DNA of 45,140 nucleotides from an uncultured Collinsella sp. (GCA_902478945.1 CABSMX010000003.1:1-45140); one strand, 5' to 3'; positions 34,014-42,425 are shown, numbered from the stretch's first letter. Program-made: numbers and translations. Notes: generated by a model from the sequence alone, not told the origin.

Positions 34014-34029
34014 GTTAGGTTTTTCTAAC
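34014..34029 (+). promoter_or_regulatory. Possible DtxR/IdeR-like iron box upstream of feoB
   Basis: GTTAGGTTTTTCTAAC has GTTAG and CTAAC inverted, resembling half-sites of the iron-repressor consensus TTAGG...CCTAA. It lies in the 123-base gap between the second feoA and feoB. Confidence 0.35.
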
Positions 34030-34106
34030 TCAATAATGCAGTGTTGAAGCACATTATCCAGCCTGCGCGGAGAAAGCAGCGCAGGCACACAAGGAAGAAG
34101 GATTGA

Positions 34107-36434
34107 ATGGCGGATTCTCAGATCCATGTCGCGCTGGCGGGTAACCCCAACTGCGGCAAGACCACGCTTTTCAACCTGATCACCGGCGCCAACGGCTACG
34201 TTGGCAACTGGCCCGGCGTCACGGTTGAGAAAAAGGAGGCCAAGCTCCTAAGCGACAAGAACGTTACCATCACGGACCTCCCTGGTATCTACTCGCTTTC
34301 CCCCTACAGCCCCGAGGAGCAATGCTCGCGCGACTACCTCATGAGCGGCGAGCCCGATGTGGTCGTCCAGGTTGTCGACGCGACCAACCTTGAGCGCAAC
34401 CTGTACCTGGCGCTTCAGGTTATCGAGACCGGCCTGCCCGTAGTCGTCGCCCTCAACATGGCCGACCTGGTCGAGAAGAACGGCGATAAGATCGACACGG
34501 ACAAGCTCTCCAAGAAGCTCGGTTGTCCGGTCATGATGATCTCGGCTCTTAAGAACAAGGGCATCAAGGAGCTCTTCGAGCAGGTTAAGAAGTCCGCTGC
34601 TTCCAAGGGGCAGGTGCCGGAGCACAAGTTCGACTCCTCCATCGAGGACGTTCTGACGCACATCGAGAACAACCTTCCGGCGAGCGTTCCCGCTAACAAG
34701 CGTCGCTACTACGCGGTCAAACTGTTTGAGCGCGACGCGGACGCCTGCAAGCTCATCAACCTCACCAAGGAGAAGGCCGCTCGCGTGGAGCAGCTGGTCG
34801 CCCAGTGCGAGCAGGACTGCGACGACGACGCCGAGTCCATCATCACCGGCGAGCGTTACGGCGTGATTGCCCACATCATTGACGAGTGTCTCACCAAGGC
34901 TCCGGCAAAGATGAGCACCTCCGAGAAGATCGACCGCGTGGTTACCAACCGTATCCTGGGCCTGCCGATCTTTGTCGTCATCATGTTCTGCGTGTACTAC
35001 ATCGCCGTTTCCACCTTGGGCGGCACGGTGACCGACTTCACCAACGATCAGCTCTTTGGCACCGACGGTTGGTATGTGCTCGGTCAGGGCCGCGATGCTT
35101 ACGATGAGGCTGTCGAGGCCGCGGGTGACGACGCCGACTCGGTCGACCCGGCACAGTACGGCCCCTATGTCCCGGGTATCACCACCATGGTGCACGATGC
35201 CCTCGTGGCGGGTGGCACCGAGGACGGTGGCCTGGTCGATTCGCTGGTCTGCGACGGTATCGTTGGCGGCCTGGGCGCCATTTTCGGCTTTGTGCCGCAG
35301 ATGTTCCTGCTGTTCGTGATGCTGTCTTTCCTGGAGGACTGCGGCTACATGGCTCGCGTCGCCTTCATCATGGACCGCGTGTTCCGCCGCTTTGGCCTGT
35401 CCGGTAAGTCCTTCATCCCCATGCTCGTGTCCTCGGGCTGCGGCGTCCCCGGCGTCATGGCCACCAAGACCATCGAGAACGAGAAGGACCGTCGCATGAC
35501 GGTCATGACCACCACGTTCATCCCCTGCGGCGCCAAGCTGCCGATCATCGCCCTGCTCATGGGTTCCATCATCGGCGACTCTTCCACCACCGCCGCGTGG
35601 ATCAGCCCGCTCTTTTACTTCCTGGGCGTCTTTGCCGTCATCGCTTCGGGCCTCATGCTCAAAAAGACCAAGCTCTTCGCCGGCCGCCCGACGCCGTTCG
35701 TTATGGAGCTTCCTGCCTACCACTTCCCGGCGATCCGCTCTTGGGCGCTGCACGTGTGGGAGCGCTGCTGGGCCTTTATCAAGAAGGCCGGCACGGTCAT
35801 CTTCGCGTCCACTGTCGTGGTTTGGTTCCTGTCCAACTTTGGTAGCTACAACGGTTCCTTTGGCTTCCTGCCTGCGATGGACGGCATCCCCGAGGAGTTC
35901 ATGGACTACTCCGTGCTTGCCATGCTCGGCAACCTGGTCGCTTGGATCTTCGCCCCGCTCGGCTTTAGCACCTGGCAGGCAACCGCGCTGACCGTCTCTG
36001 GCCTTGTCGCTAAGGAGAACGTCGTCGCCACCGCCGGATCGCTGCTGTCCGTCGCCGATGCGGGCGAGACCGACCCGAGCCTGTGGACCGCGTTTGCCGG
36101 CATGTTCCCCACCATGGGCGCTTGCGTTGCCTTCGGCGCCTTCAACCTGCTGTGCGCTCCGTGCTTTGCCGCCATTGGCACCATCCGCAACCAGATGGAT
36201 TCCGGCAAGTGGACTGCGATCGCCATCGGTTACGAGTGCGCCTTCGCTTGGGTGATCGGCCTGTTCATCAACCAGTTCTACAACTTGCTTGTTCTTGGAC
36301 AGTTTGGTATCTGGACGATTGTGGCCATCGTGCTGCTGGTTGCGATGCTCTTCCAGATCTTCCGTCCCATGCCCAAGCATGCATGGACCGACGAGGACGA
36401 GACCAACACTGCTTCCGCCGCAGTTTCCGCTTAA
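34107..36434 (+). CDS. feoB: Ferrous iron transporter FeoB
   Basis: A 775-residue inner-membrane iron(II) transporter. The N-terminal G domain has G1 GNPNCGKTT (residues 12-20), switch I NWPGVTVEKKEA, G3 DLPGIYSLSPYSPEE and G4 NMAD. A helical bundle follows, then the membrane part with the duplicated Gate motifs (SGCGVPGVMATKTIENEKDRR and related FIPCGAKLPI). A ~65-residue acidic extracellular insert occurs after the first membrane helix (around DAVEAAGDDADSVDPAQYG). ATG 34107 follows AAGGAAGAAGG. A strong terminator follows, then a Cys-rich accessory protein gene. Confidence 0.97.
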   Translation: MADSQIHVALAGNPNCGKTTLFNLITGANGYVGNWPGVTVEKKEAKLLSDKNVTITDLPGIYSLSPYSPEEQCSRDYLMSGEPDVVVQVVDATNLERNLYLALQVIETGLPVVVALNMADLVEKNGDKIDTDKLSKKLGCPVMMISALKNKGIKELFEQVKKSAASKGQVPEHKFDSSIEDVLTHIENNLPASVPANKRRYYAVKLFERDADACKLINLTKEKAARVEQLVAQCEQDCDDDAESIITGERYGVIAHIIDECLTKAPAKMSTSEKIDRVVTNRILGLPIFVVIMFCVYYIAVSTLGGTVTDFTNDQLFGTDGWYVLGQGRDAYDEAVEAAGDDADSVDPAQYGPYVPGITTMVHDALVAGGTEDGGLVDSLVCDGIVGGLGAIFGFVPQMFLLFVMLSFLEDCGYMARVAFIMDRVFRRFGLSGKSFIPMLVSSGCGVPGVMATKTIENEKDRRMTVMTTTFIPCGAKLPIIALLMGSIIGDSSTTAAWISPLFYFLGVFAVIASGLMLKKTKLFAGRPTPFVMELPAYHFPAIRSWALHVWERCWAFIKKAGTVIFASTVVVWFLSNFGSYNGSFGFLPAMDGIPEEFMDYSVLAMLGNLVAWIFAPLGFSTWQATALTVSGLVAKENVVATAGSLLSVADAGETDPSLWTAFAGMFPTMGACVAFGAFNLLCAPCFAAIGTIRNQMDSGKWTAIAIGYECAFAWVIGLFINQFYNLLVLGQFGIWTIVAIVLLVAMLFQIFRPMPKHAWTDEDETNTASAAVSA

Positions 36435-36463
36435 GTCCGAATAAGGATTAACCCCTTTCCATG

Positions 36464-36496
36464 AGCCCGGGTGTCCCAGCGACACTCGGGCTTTTT
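36464..36496 (+). terminator. Intrinsic terminator after feoB
   Basis: AGCCCGGGTGTC (36464-36475) pairs with GACACTCGGGCT (36481-36492), followed by TTTTT. Confidence 0.92.
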
Positions 36497-36609
36497 GGTA
36501 GGAGAAATGTGGCGTTTCCGCAGATAAAACCGACCAAAATAAACCTGTCCCTTTTTGGTAGGTGGAGAATGGGGTAAAGTAAGTGGTGGTTAACTAGAGG
36601 AGGCTTGCT

Positions 36610-36810
36610 ATGGCACCTATCGATATTGTTGTACTGGCTGTTATCGGCATTGCGTTTGTCGCCGTGTGCGTGCGCATTTATCGCAAGGGCACCTGCGCCG
36701 ACTGCGCTCAGGGTGGCGTTTGCACGGGGCATTGCTCCAACAAAAAGACGTGCGCTGCACTTAAGGGCGTAGACAAAATCGCCGAAGACTTGGGCCGCGG
36801 TATTCATTAG
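36610..36810 (+). CDS. FeoB-associated Cys-rich membrane protein
   Basis: A 66-residue protein with one N-terminal helix (about residues 4-22, VVLAVIGIAFVAVCVRIY) and a cytoplasmic Cys-rich tail TCADCAQGGVCTGHCSNKKTC carrying five cysteines. This layout matches the small proteins found after feoB in many Gram-positive anaerobes, whose role in iron handling is unproven. ATG 36610 follows GAGGAGG. It has its own possible promoter after the feoB terminator. A duplicated CTTTTTGGTAGG string flanks the gap (about 36490 and 36551). Confidence 0.85.
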   Translation: MAPIDIVVLAVIGIAFVAVCVRIYRKGTCADCAQGGVCTGHCSNKKTCAALKGVDKIAEDLGRGIH

Positions 36811-36844
36811 CCGACCGGCGTTTGGGTATGTTTGACTGCGGATG

Positions 36845-36883
36845 CGGCAGTTGCTGATACGATAAGTACGTTAGCAACTGCCG
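36845..36883. promoter_or_regulatory. Inverted repeat upstream of the flavin reductase
   Basis: CGGCAGTTGCT (36845-36855) and AGCAACTGCCG (36873-36883) are perfect 11-base complements with a 17-base loop, 30 bases before the next start. Its position suits an operator or mRNA hairpin. There is no T-run. Confidence 0.55.
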
Positions 36884-36912
36884 CCGAGCGGCTTAAACGA
36901 AAGGAAGCCTGT

Positions 36913-38862
36913 ATGGAGTCATCCGCCTACCCGATGCTCTTTAGTCCGATCAAGGTCGGTACGACCGAGGTCAAGAACCGCGTCTTTATGCCGCCGGTGT
37001 CCACGAACCTGGCCGATCATGGCTATGTGACCGACGACTTGGTCGATCATTACCGTGCCCGTGCCAAGGGCGGCGTTGGCCTGATCATCACCGAGGTCGT
37101 GACGGTCGAGCCCACCTATACCTATCTGCCGGGCGACATGTGCTGCTACGACGACACGTTCATCCCCGGCTGGGAAAAGCTCGCCGCCGCCGTGCATGAG
37201 TACGGCTGCAAGATTATGCCGCAGCTCTTCCACCCCGCTTACATGGCCTTCAACATTCCGGGCACGCCGCGCTTGATCGCTCCGTCCTTTGTGGGCCCGT
37301 CCTATGCCCGCGAGGCGCCGCGCCCCATCACGGTCGATGAGATTCACGAGCTCACGCATCAGTTTGGCGACGCTGCCGTGCGTATGCAGAAGGCCGGTGT
37401 CGATGGCGTCGAGGTTCACGCGGCGCACGCCCACGGCATGCTCGGTGGCTTTTTGACCCCGCTCTACAACAAGCGTACCGATGAGTACGGCGGCTCGCTC
37501 GACGCCCGCATGCGCTTCCTGCTCGAGGTCATCGCCGAGATTCGCGAGCGCTGCGGCAAGGACTTTATCATCGACGTCCGTATTTCGGGCGATGAGTACA
37601 CCGATGGCGGCCTGACCCTCAACGACATGATCTACGTCTCACGTCGCCTGGAGAAGGCCGGCGTCGACATGATTCATGTGTCGGGCGGCACCACCATCAA
37701 GCGCGGCTCCGCGATTCCCGCCGCCGGTACCCAGCAGGCGTCGCACGCCGCCTGCTCGCGTGAGATTAAAAAACACGTCAACATTCCCGTCGCCACGGTC
37801 GGCCGCATCAACGAGGCCTGGATTGCCGAGGAGCTGATCGAGGACGGCGCTGCCGACATCTGCATGATGGGCCGCGCCAATCTGTGCGATGCCGAGTTCT
37901 GCAACAAGGCCGCTGCCGGCAACGCCGACGACATCCGCCCCTGCATCGGCTGCCTGCGCTGCCTGAACGGCATCATGTTCGGCAAGCGCATCTCCTGCAC
38001 CGTCAACCCGGACGTGGAGCGCGACGAGGCTGGCTACGAGCCTGCCGCCGAGGCTAAGAACGTGCTCGTTGTGGGCGCTGGTCCTGCGGGTATGGAGGCT
38101 GCCTACATTGCCGCCAAGCGCGGACACAACGTGGTGCTCGTTGACAAGCAGGATGAGCCGGGTGGCGAGATGCGCATCGCGGCCGTTCCGCCGGCAAAGC
38201 AGGAACTCACCCGCGTGATCAAATATCAGTATCGCCGTCTTGCTGAGGCGGGCGTGAAGTGCGTATTTGGCACCGAGCTTACTGCCGAGGACATTCAGCG
38301 TGACTACGCGGGCTACGAGGTTGTCCTGGCTTATGGCGCCGAGCCCATCGCTCCGGCCTTCATGCAGGGCTTTAAGCAGGTTATGACGGCCGACGACCTG
38401 CTGGGCGGCAAGGCTTTCCCGGGCAAGAAGATCGTCATCGTCGGCGGCGGCACCGTCGGCTGCGAGACGGCCGATTACCTGGCCCCGTTGGTCAATGACC
38501 TCTCGCCGGCCAATCGCGATGTCACCGTCATCGAGATGACCAAGACGCTCGCCGCCAACGAGGGCGGCGCCGGTCGCGCGGTGCTTATCACGCGCATGCT
38601 CTCCAAGGGCGTCCACGTGCTGACCGAGGCCAAGGTGACCGAGATTACCGAGGACACTATCAGCTACGAAAAGGACGGCGAGGTCCACACCATCACCGGT
38701 GCCGACACGCTGGTGCTTGCCATGGGCTATCGTCCCAATACCAAGTTGGCCGACGACCTTGCCGCTGCCGGCGTTACCACCCACGTGCTGGGCGACGCCA
38801 ACAAGTGCGGCAACATCCGCGATGCCATCGGCGACGGCTACAAGGTTGCCTGCGAGCTCTAG
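36913..38862 (+). CDS. Old Yellow Enzyme-family NADH:flavin oxidoreductase with FeS and FAD domains
   Basis: A 649-residue enzyme of the 2,4-dienoyl-CoA reductase/enoate reductase class. It has an N-terminal FMN-binding TIM barrel (residues ~8-330), a [4Fe-4S] site C344-x2-C347-x2-C350-x11-C362, a FAD-binding fold starting GAGPAGMEAA, and an NADH fold with GGGTVGCETA. ATG 36913 follows AAAGGAAG. The usual barrel segment HGYLLxQF, with its catalytic tyrosine, reads AHAHGMLGGF here, so the proton donor may differ. Relatives reduce C=C bonds of enoates, bile-acid intermediates (BaiCD, BaiH) or cinnamates. No bai-type neighbours are present. The substrate is unknown; a degenerate gluconate regulator lies on the opposite strand downstream. 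Confidence 0.88.
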   Translation: MESSAYPMLFSPIKVGTTEVKNRVFMPPVSTNLADHGYVTDDLVDHYRARAKGGVGLIITEVVTVEPTYTYLPGDMCCYDDTFIPGWEKLAAAVHEYGCKIMPQLFHPAYMAFNIPGTPRLIAPSFVGPSYAREAPRPITVDEIHELTHQFGDAAVRMQKAGVDGVEVHAAHAHGMLGGFLTPLYNKRTDEYGGSLDARMRFLLEVIAEIRERCGKDFIIDVRISGDEYTDGGLTLNDMIYVSRRLEKAGVDMIHVSGGTTIKRGSAIPAAGTQQASHAACSREIKKHVNIPVATVGRINEAWIAEELIEDGAADICMMGRANLCDAEFCNKAAAGNADDIRPCIGCLRCLNGIMFGKRISCTVNPDVERDEAGYEPAAEAKNVLVVGAGPAGMEAAYIAAKRGHNVVLVDKQDEPGGEMRIAAVPPAKQELTRVIKYQYRRLAEAGVKCVFGTELTAEDIQRDYAGYEVVLAYGAEPIAPAFMQGFKQVMTADDLLGGKAFPGKKIVIVGGGTVGCETADYLAPLVNDLSPANRDVTVIEMTKTLAANEGGAGRAVLITRMLSKGVHVLTEAKVTEITEDTISYEKDGEVHTITGADTLVLAMGYRPNTKLADDLAAAGVTTHVLGDANKCGNIRDAIGDGYKVACEL

Positions 38863-38893
38863 TCAACCCCTTTGCACCAATCGATTGCAAAAA

Positions 38894-38927
38894 GCGGCGG
38901 CTGCCCTGTGTGTTGGGCAGCCGCCGC
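38894..38927. terminator. Bidirectional intrinsic terminator
   Basis: GCGGCGGCTGCCC (38894-38906) pairs perfectly with GGGCAGCCGCCGC (38915-38927). TTTT on the plus side and AAAAA before the left arm fit termination on both strands. It separates the reductase from the converging regulator remnant. Confidence 0.9.
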
Positions 38928-38961
38928 CTGCGTTTTGCCAAAGAAAGATTATTGTCGGGCC

Positions 38962-39330
38962 CTAAATGCCTTTTGCTTCTGCTCCCTCCGCAATCATGTT
39001 GCGGTTATACACCAGGTGCAGATACATCGCGTCGTGCGCGGCGGTGGGATTGCGCGCGGCGATGGCGTCGGCCACATCGCGGTGCATGCGGATAGTTTCC
39101 TCGACGAGCTTTTTGCCGGTCACGTCGATAAAGAGGGGGACGGATGCCTTGAACACGCCCATCAGGCGGGGAACGACGAGGTTTCCGGAGCTCTCGGCAA
39201 TGGCATTGTGGAACGCGGCGTCGGCGGCGGAGTAATCCTCACCGGCCTCGGCCGGGCGCTCGGATTCGTCGCAGAGCTCTTTGATACAGACGACCTGGTC
39301 GTTGGTTGCGTGCTCGGCCGCCATGCGTGC
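38962..39330 (-). pseudogene. GntR-family regulator, FCD effector domain only (5' truncated)
   Basis: About 123 codons of a FadR-type (FCD) GntR regulator, reading from 39330 down to the TAG at 38962. Recognisable blocks are ARMAAEHATNDQV, SAADAAFHNAIAESSGN and a C-terminal HRDVADAIAARNPTAAHDAMYLHL. The N-terminal winged helix that binds DNA is missing. Upstream of 39330 the minus frame runs into unrelated sequence that is the reverse of a gluconate permease gene. The truncation may be a true deletion or an assembly join. Confidence 0.85.
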
Positions 39331-39502
39331 TATCTGCGGCGGTGCCACGGCCCTCTCGCACGTCAACGATGCCGGTTTTTGGATGTGCTCCTCGTTCCTG
39401 GAGATTGACGAGAAGACAACCCTCAAGTCCTGGACCATTATGGAGACGCTCATCGGCCTTTCGGGTCTTGCCTGCGCCCTGGTGATTTCGTTCTTCGCCT
39501 AG
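39329..39502 (+). pseudogene. GntP-family gluconate permease, C-terminal fragment (5' truncated)
   Basis: The last ~57 codons of a gluconate:H+ symporter. AICGGATALSHVNDAGFW is the conserved C-terminal GntP motif, followed by the final helix TIMETLIGLSGLACALVISFF and a stop at 39502. The preceding ~390 residues are absent. Sequence to the left belongs to the GntR remnant on the opposite strand, so both genes break at the same point near 39330. In the intact locus gntR would have been divergent from gntP and the dehydratase. Confidence 0.85.
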
Positions 39503-39566
39503 TTCGCGTAGCTAAGCATCTTTCGCCGAGTGCATCGCTCGGTACCCATTTACACCTGATTCATTA

Positions 39567-39579
39567 ACCAACGATTGGT
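39567..39579 (+). promoter_or_regulatory. Candidate operator before the dehydratase
   Basis: ACCAA-CGA-TTGGT is a perfect short palindrome, 32 bases before the dehydratase start. It is a plausible GntR-type site. Confidence 0.35.
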
Positions 39580-39610
39580 ACAACCGTTCAAATCAAAAGA
39601 GGAGAGCATC

Positions 39611-41389
39611 ATGGACGAGAAGACCAAGGCACAGATTCAGCAGGAGGCAGCCGACCTGGTTGCCAAGCTGCAGCCGCGTTCCGGCAAGTTCCGCACCATC
39701 AGCCCCGAGATGGACCCGCTGCGTCTGGGTTCTGGCTGGACAATCGAGGATCTGGACAAGCCGCAGGTCATTATCGAGTCGACGTTTGGCGACTCGCACC
39801 CGGGTTCTGCTGGCCTGTTTGAGCTGGTCGAGGAGGTCCGTGCCGGTGTTGCCGAGGCTGGCGGTCACGGTGCCCGTTACTTCTGCACCGATATCTGCGA
39901 CGGCGAGGCCCAGGGCCACGACGGCATTAACTATTCGCTGCCCAGCCGCGACATGATCGCCAACATGATCGAGATCCATGCCAAGGCCACTCCGTTCGAC
40001 GCCGGCGTCTTTGTTGCCAGTTGCGATAAGGGCCTGCCCGCGAACCTCATGGCCATGGGCCGTGTCAACATCCCCTCGATCGTTGTCACCGGCGGCGTCA
40101 TGGATGCCGGTCCCGACCTGCTGACCCTGGAGCAGCTCGGCGCGATTTCTGCCCGCTACGAGCGCGGCGAGATCTCCCGCGAGGAGCTTGAGTTCGCCAA
40201 GCACAACGCATGCCCCAGCTGCGGCGCCTGCTCGTTTATGGGCACCGCGTCGACCATGCAGGTTACCGCCGAGGCCCTGGGCCTTATGCTCCCCGGCACG
40301 GCCCTGCTGCCCGCAACCAGCTCCGATCTGCGTGAGTTTGCGCGCGAGGCCGGCCGTCAGTCCGTGTGGCTCTCCGAACACAACCTGTGCCCGCGCGACA
40401 TCGTGACCAAGGAGTCCTTCGAGAACCTCATCATGGTCCATGGCGCCATTTCGGGCTCCACCAACTCGCTGCTGCATATCCCCGCGATCGCCCGCGAGTT
40501 TGGCATCGAGATGTCCGCCGATGACTTCGATCGCCTGCATCGTGGCGCCCACTACCTGCTCAACGTTCGTCCCGCAGGCGAGTGGCCGGCGCAGTTCTTC
40601 TACTATGCGGGCGGCGTGCCGCGCATCATGGAGGAGATCAAGTCGATGCTCCACCTCGATGTCATGACCGTCACCGGCAAGACTCTCGGCGAAAACCTCG
40701 AGGACCTTAAGAACAACGGCTACTACGAGAAGTGTGGCCGCTACTTGGAGAAGTGGAACCTCAAGCGCGAAGACATCATTCGCCCGTTTGACCAGGCTTT
40801 TGGTACCGATGGCTCCATCGCCATCCTCCACGGCAACCTTGCCCCCGAGGGCGCCGTCGTCAAGCACACGGTTGTTCCGCGCGAGATGTTCCAGGCTACG
40901 CTTAAGGCTCGCCCGTTCGATTGTGAGGAGGACGCTATCCACGCCGTCCTGACGCACGAGGTCAAGCCCGGTGACGCCGTCATCATTCGCTACGAGGGCC
41001 CCAAGGGTTCCGGCATGCCCGAGATGTTCTACACCACCGAGGCTATCGCCAGCGACCCCGAGCTGGGCGCGAGCATTGCCCTGATCACTGACGGCCGCTT
41101 CTCCGGCGCCTCCAAGGGCCCGGCTATCGGTCATGTATCGCCCGAGGCTGCCGTGGGCGGTCCGATTGCCTTAATCGAGGAGGGCGACCTTATCCAGATC
41201 AACATTCCCGAGCGCTCGCTGTCTATCGTGGGCATCGCCGGCAAGAAGATGGAGCCGGCCGAGGTCGACGCCGTCCTGGCCGAGCGTCGAGCCGCTTGGA
41301 AGCCCAAGACTAATCGCTATACCTCCGGCACGCTCAAGTTCTTTACCGAGCATGCGGTTTCCGCCATTCAGGGTGGCTACATGGAGTAG
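39611..41389 (+). CDS. IlvD/Edd-family dehydratase, probably acting on a sugar acid
   Basis: A 592-residue FeS dehydratase. ATG 39611 follows GAGGAG; an earlier in-frame start at 39575 lacks a site. Cluster-ligand candidates are C96 (DICDGEAQGHDG), C138 (SCDKGLPA) and C201/C204/C207 (CPSCGACSFMGTASTM). The C96 position matches sugar-acid dehydratases and Edd; IlvD proper (dihydroxyacid dehydratase, ~560 residues) has a different residue there and CDKxxPG. The gluconate permease fragment directly upstream also points to a gluconate- or aldonate-type substrate, giving a 2-keto-3-deoxy product. C-terminal motifs include GPKGSGMPEM and TDGRFSGASKGPAIGHVSPEA. The exact substrate is unresolved. Confidence 0.85.
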   Translation: MDEKTKAQIQQEAADLVAKLQPRSGKFRTISPEMDPLRLGSGWTIEDLDKPQVIIESTFGDSHPGSAGLFELVEEVRAGVAEAGGHGARYFCTDICDGEAQGHDGINYSLPSRDMIANMIEIHAKATPFDAGVFVASCDKGLPANLMAMGRVNIPSIVVTGGVMDAGPDLLTLEQLGAISARYERGEISREELEFAKHNACPSCGACSFMGTASTMQVTAEALGLMLPGTALLPATSSDLREFAREAGRQSVWLSEHNLCPRDIVTKESFENLIMVHGAISGSTNSLLHIPAIAREFGIEMSADDFDRLHRGAHYLLNVRPAGEWPAQFFYYAGGVPRIMEEIKSMLHLDVMTVTGKTLGENLEDLKNNGYYEKCGRYLEKWNLKREDIIRPFDQAFGTDGSIAILHGNLAPEGAVVKHTVVPREMFQATLKARPFDCEEDAIHAVLTHEVKPGDAVIIRYEGPKGSGMPEMFYTTEAIASDPELGASIALITDGRFSGASKGPAIGHVSPEAAVGGPIALIEEGDLIQINIPERSLSIVGIAGKKMEPAEVDAVLAERRAAWKPKTNRYTSGTLKFFTEHAVSAIQGGYME

Positions 41390-41517
41390 CGCCCATGTGC
41401 ATCGATTCCCTCTCATAGATGTGCGGCACAAAGAGCCCCGAGTTCAGCCACGTCACCGGGGCGCGTTGTTCAGCGCCGCCGGGGCGCTCCACTCAAACGA
41501 CAAGAGACGTCTTACGC

Positions 41518-41566
41518 AAGCGCCCGCGTCCGTGGATAAAACCACGGGCGTGGGCGCTTCACTTTA
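41518..41566. terminator. Terminator between the dehydratase and the converging ArsC-fold gene
   Basis: GCGCCCGCGTCCGTGG (41520-41535) pairs with CCACGGGCGTGGGCGC (41542-41557), with two wobble pairs and a T-rich tail. It lies between two converging genes. Between 41390 and 41517 nothing else is evident. Confidence 0.75.
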
Positions 41567-41905
41567 TTCCCAGCCCTTCCACACGCCAGGCTCGTAGCCA
41601 ACGGTTGCCTGGCGGCCGTTGCGAACGATGGGCTCACGAAGAATCTGCTGGTTATCGAGCACCTTTTCGAACTTCTGGTCGGCAGCAAGATACTGTACGA
41701 GCGCAACCGTGTCGGCATCTTTCGCCTTTGGATCGATCACAGCGTCGATCCCGCCGACGGCGCGCGCCACGCTTTCGAGCTCGCCTTTGCTCATCCCCTT
41801 TTCCTTCAAGTCGATGAACTGGAACTTCACACGACGTTCCTTGAAATAGCGCTGCGCCTTCTTAGTATCGAAGCTTTTCTTCGTGCCGAATATCTGGATG
41901 TTCAT
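41564..41905 (-). CDS. ArsC/Spx-fold protein without cysteines
   Basis: A 113-residue protein of the ArsC/Spx/YffB thioredoxin-like family. ATG 41905 has GAAGG eight bases upstream. Family features are the N-terminal strand MNIQIFGTKK, AQRYFKERRVKFQFIDLKEKGMSKGEL, and the C-terminal cis-proline segment REPIVRNGRQATVGY. The redox-active cysteine expected near position 11 is serine (TKKSFDTKK), and the whole protein contains no cysteine, so thiol-based arsenate reduction is not expected. It may bind RNA polymerase, as Spx does, or have another role. It is converging with the dehydratase gene. Confidence 0.82.
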   Translation of the reverse strand: MNIQIFGTKKSFDTKKAQRYFKERRVKFQFIDLKEKGMSKGELESVARAVGGIDAVIDPKAKDADTVALVQYLAADQKFEKVLDNQQILREPIVRNGRQATVGYEPGVWKGWE

Positions 41906-42189
41906 ACGTAACGCCTTCGCTCAATTCTCGTCCGTCCATGATACGACAAGGGAGTCGAGCAAAAACAGAGCAGGCGGAGATGGAGGAGGACGGCGACCGA
42001 CCGTCGGCAAGAGTCGGCCGGATCGGACTGGCGCCCAGCGCGCGCCGGCGACACGCTCGCAGCTGCACACATAGCCGATGTACAAGCTCGCCGCGGCGTT
42101 CCCTCGCCCCGCGGTGTGGCGATAGAGAAGCACGCCACCCGTCAACGATGGCGCCTCGGTGAAGAAAATCAACGTCTGGGTTACATCCC
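41906..42189. other. Intergenic stretch with no convincing gene
   Basis: Several short overlapping frames exist here (for instance 41921-42202 minus), but none has a clear ribosome site or recognisable family. The base composition and style seem to change from the preceding Collinsella-like sequence. It may contain a junction. Confidence 0.4.
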
Positions 42190-42218
42190 TTGAAAGGGGC
42201 AAAGACGGCTGCTAGAAT
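42190..42218 (+). promoter_or_regulatory. Promoter for the efflux transporter leader
   Basis: TTGAAA (42190-42195) and TAGAAT (42213-42218) are separated by exactly 17 bases. Transcription would start near 42225, about 200 bases before the transporter gene. Confidence 0.7.
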
Positions 42219-42229
42219 ACCTCCCCGCT

Positions 42230-42343
42230 ATGAAGGATTTGACCAAAGCATACATCGCAATTCGGCGGCCCCTGGTATACGGGGCCTCTCCTGTTGTTCC
42301 CCAAGTGCGCTCTGAGCAGCCGCTTTCTTCCTGTCGTATCTGA
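42230..42343 (+). CDS. Possible 37-residue leader peptide
   Basis: An ATG five bases after the predicted transcription start opens a 37-codon frame (MKDLTKAYIAIRRPLVYGAS...). There is no Shine-Dalgarno, so translation would be leaderless. Codons 13-19 overlap the hairpin GGCCCC-TGGTATAC-GGGGCC (42267-42286), and the stop lies at the next hairpin. This fits a leader peptide controlling the transporter by attenuation, but no homologue is recognised. Confidence 0.35.
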   Translation: MKDLTKAYIAIRRPLVYGASPVVPQVRSEQPLSSCRI

Positions 42344-42397
42344 TGCACGCATAGCACGTGCATGTTATTTCGCCCGTGGGCCGGCGCGCCTTCGGCG
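42267..42397 (+). promoter_or_regulatory. Structured leader of the efflux transporter
   Basis: Three hairpins follow in the mRNA leader: GGCCCC/GGGGCC (42267-42286), ATGCACG/CGTGCAT (42343-42363) and CGCC-TTC-GGCG (42387-42397). The ribosome site GAAGGAAG for the transporter comes just after. Confidence 0.5.
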
Positions 42398-42425
42398 AAG
42401 AATCGAATAGATACGAAGGAAGCTT

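Noticed and set aside
34248..36485. 745-codon open frame antisense to feoB
   Set aside because: Shadow of feoB with Gly/His/Arg-rich sequence and no recognisable domain.
36913..38862. Bile-acid 7-dehydroxylation gene (baiCD/baiH)
   Set aside because: Same broad family, but no other bai genes are nearby and the catalytic segment differs; substrate left open.
39611..41389. Assignment as dihydroxyacid dehydratase IlvD of branched-chain amino acid synthesis
   Set aside because: The first cluster cysteine, the CDKGLPA motif and the gluconate permease remnant favour a sugar-acid dehydratase.
41921..42202. 93-codon frame on the minus strand
   Set aside because: No ribosome site, no family, and it overlaps the transporter promoter region.
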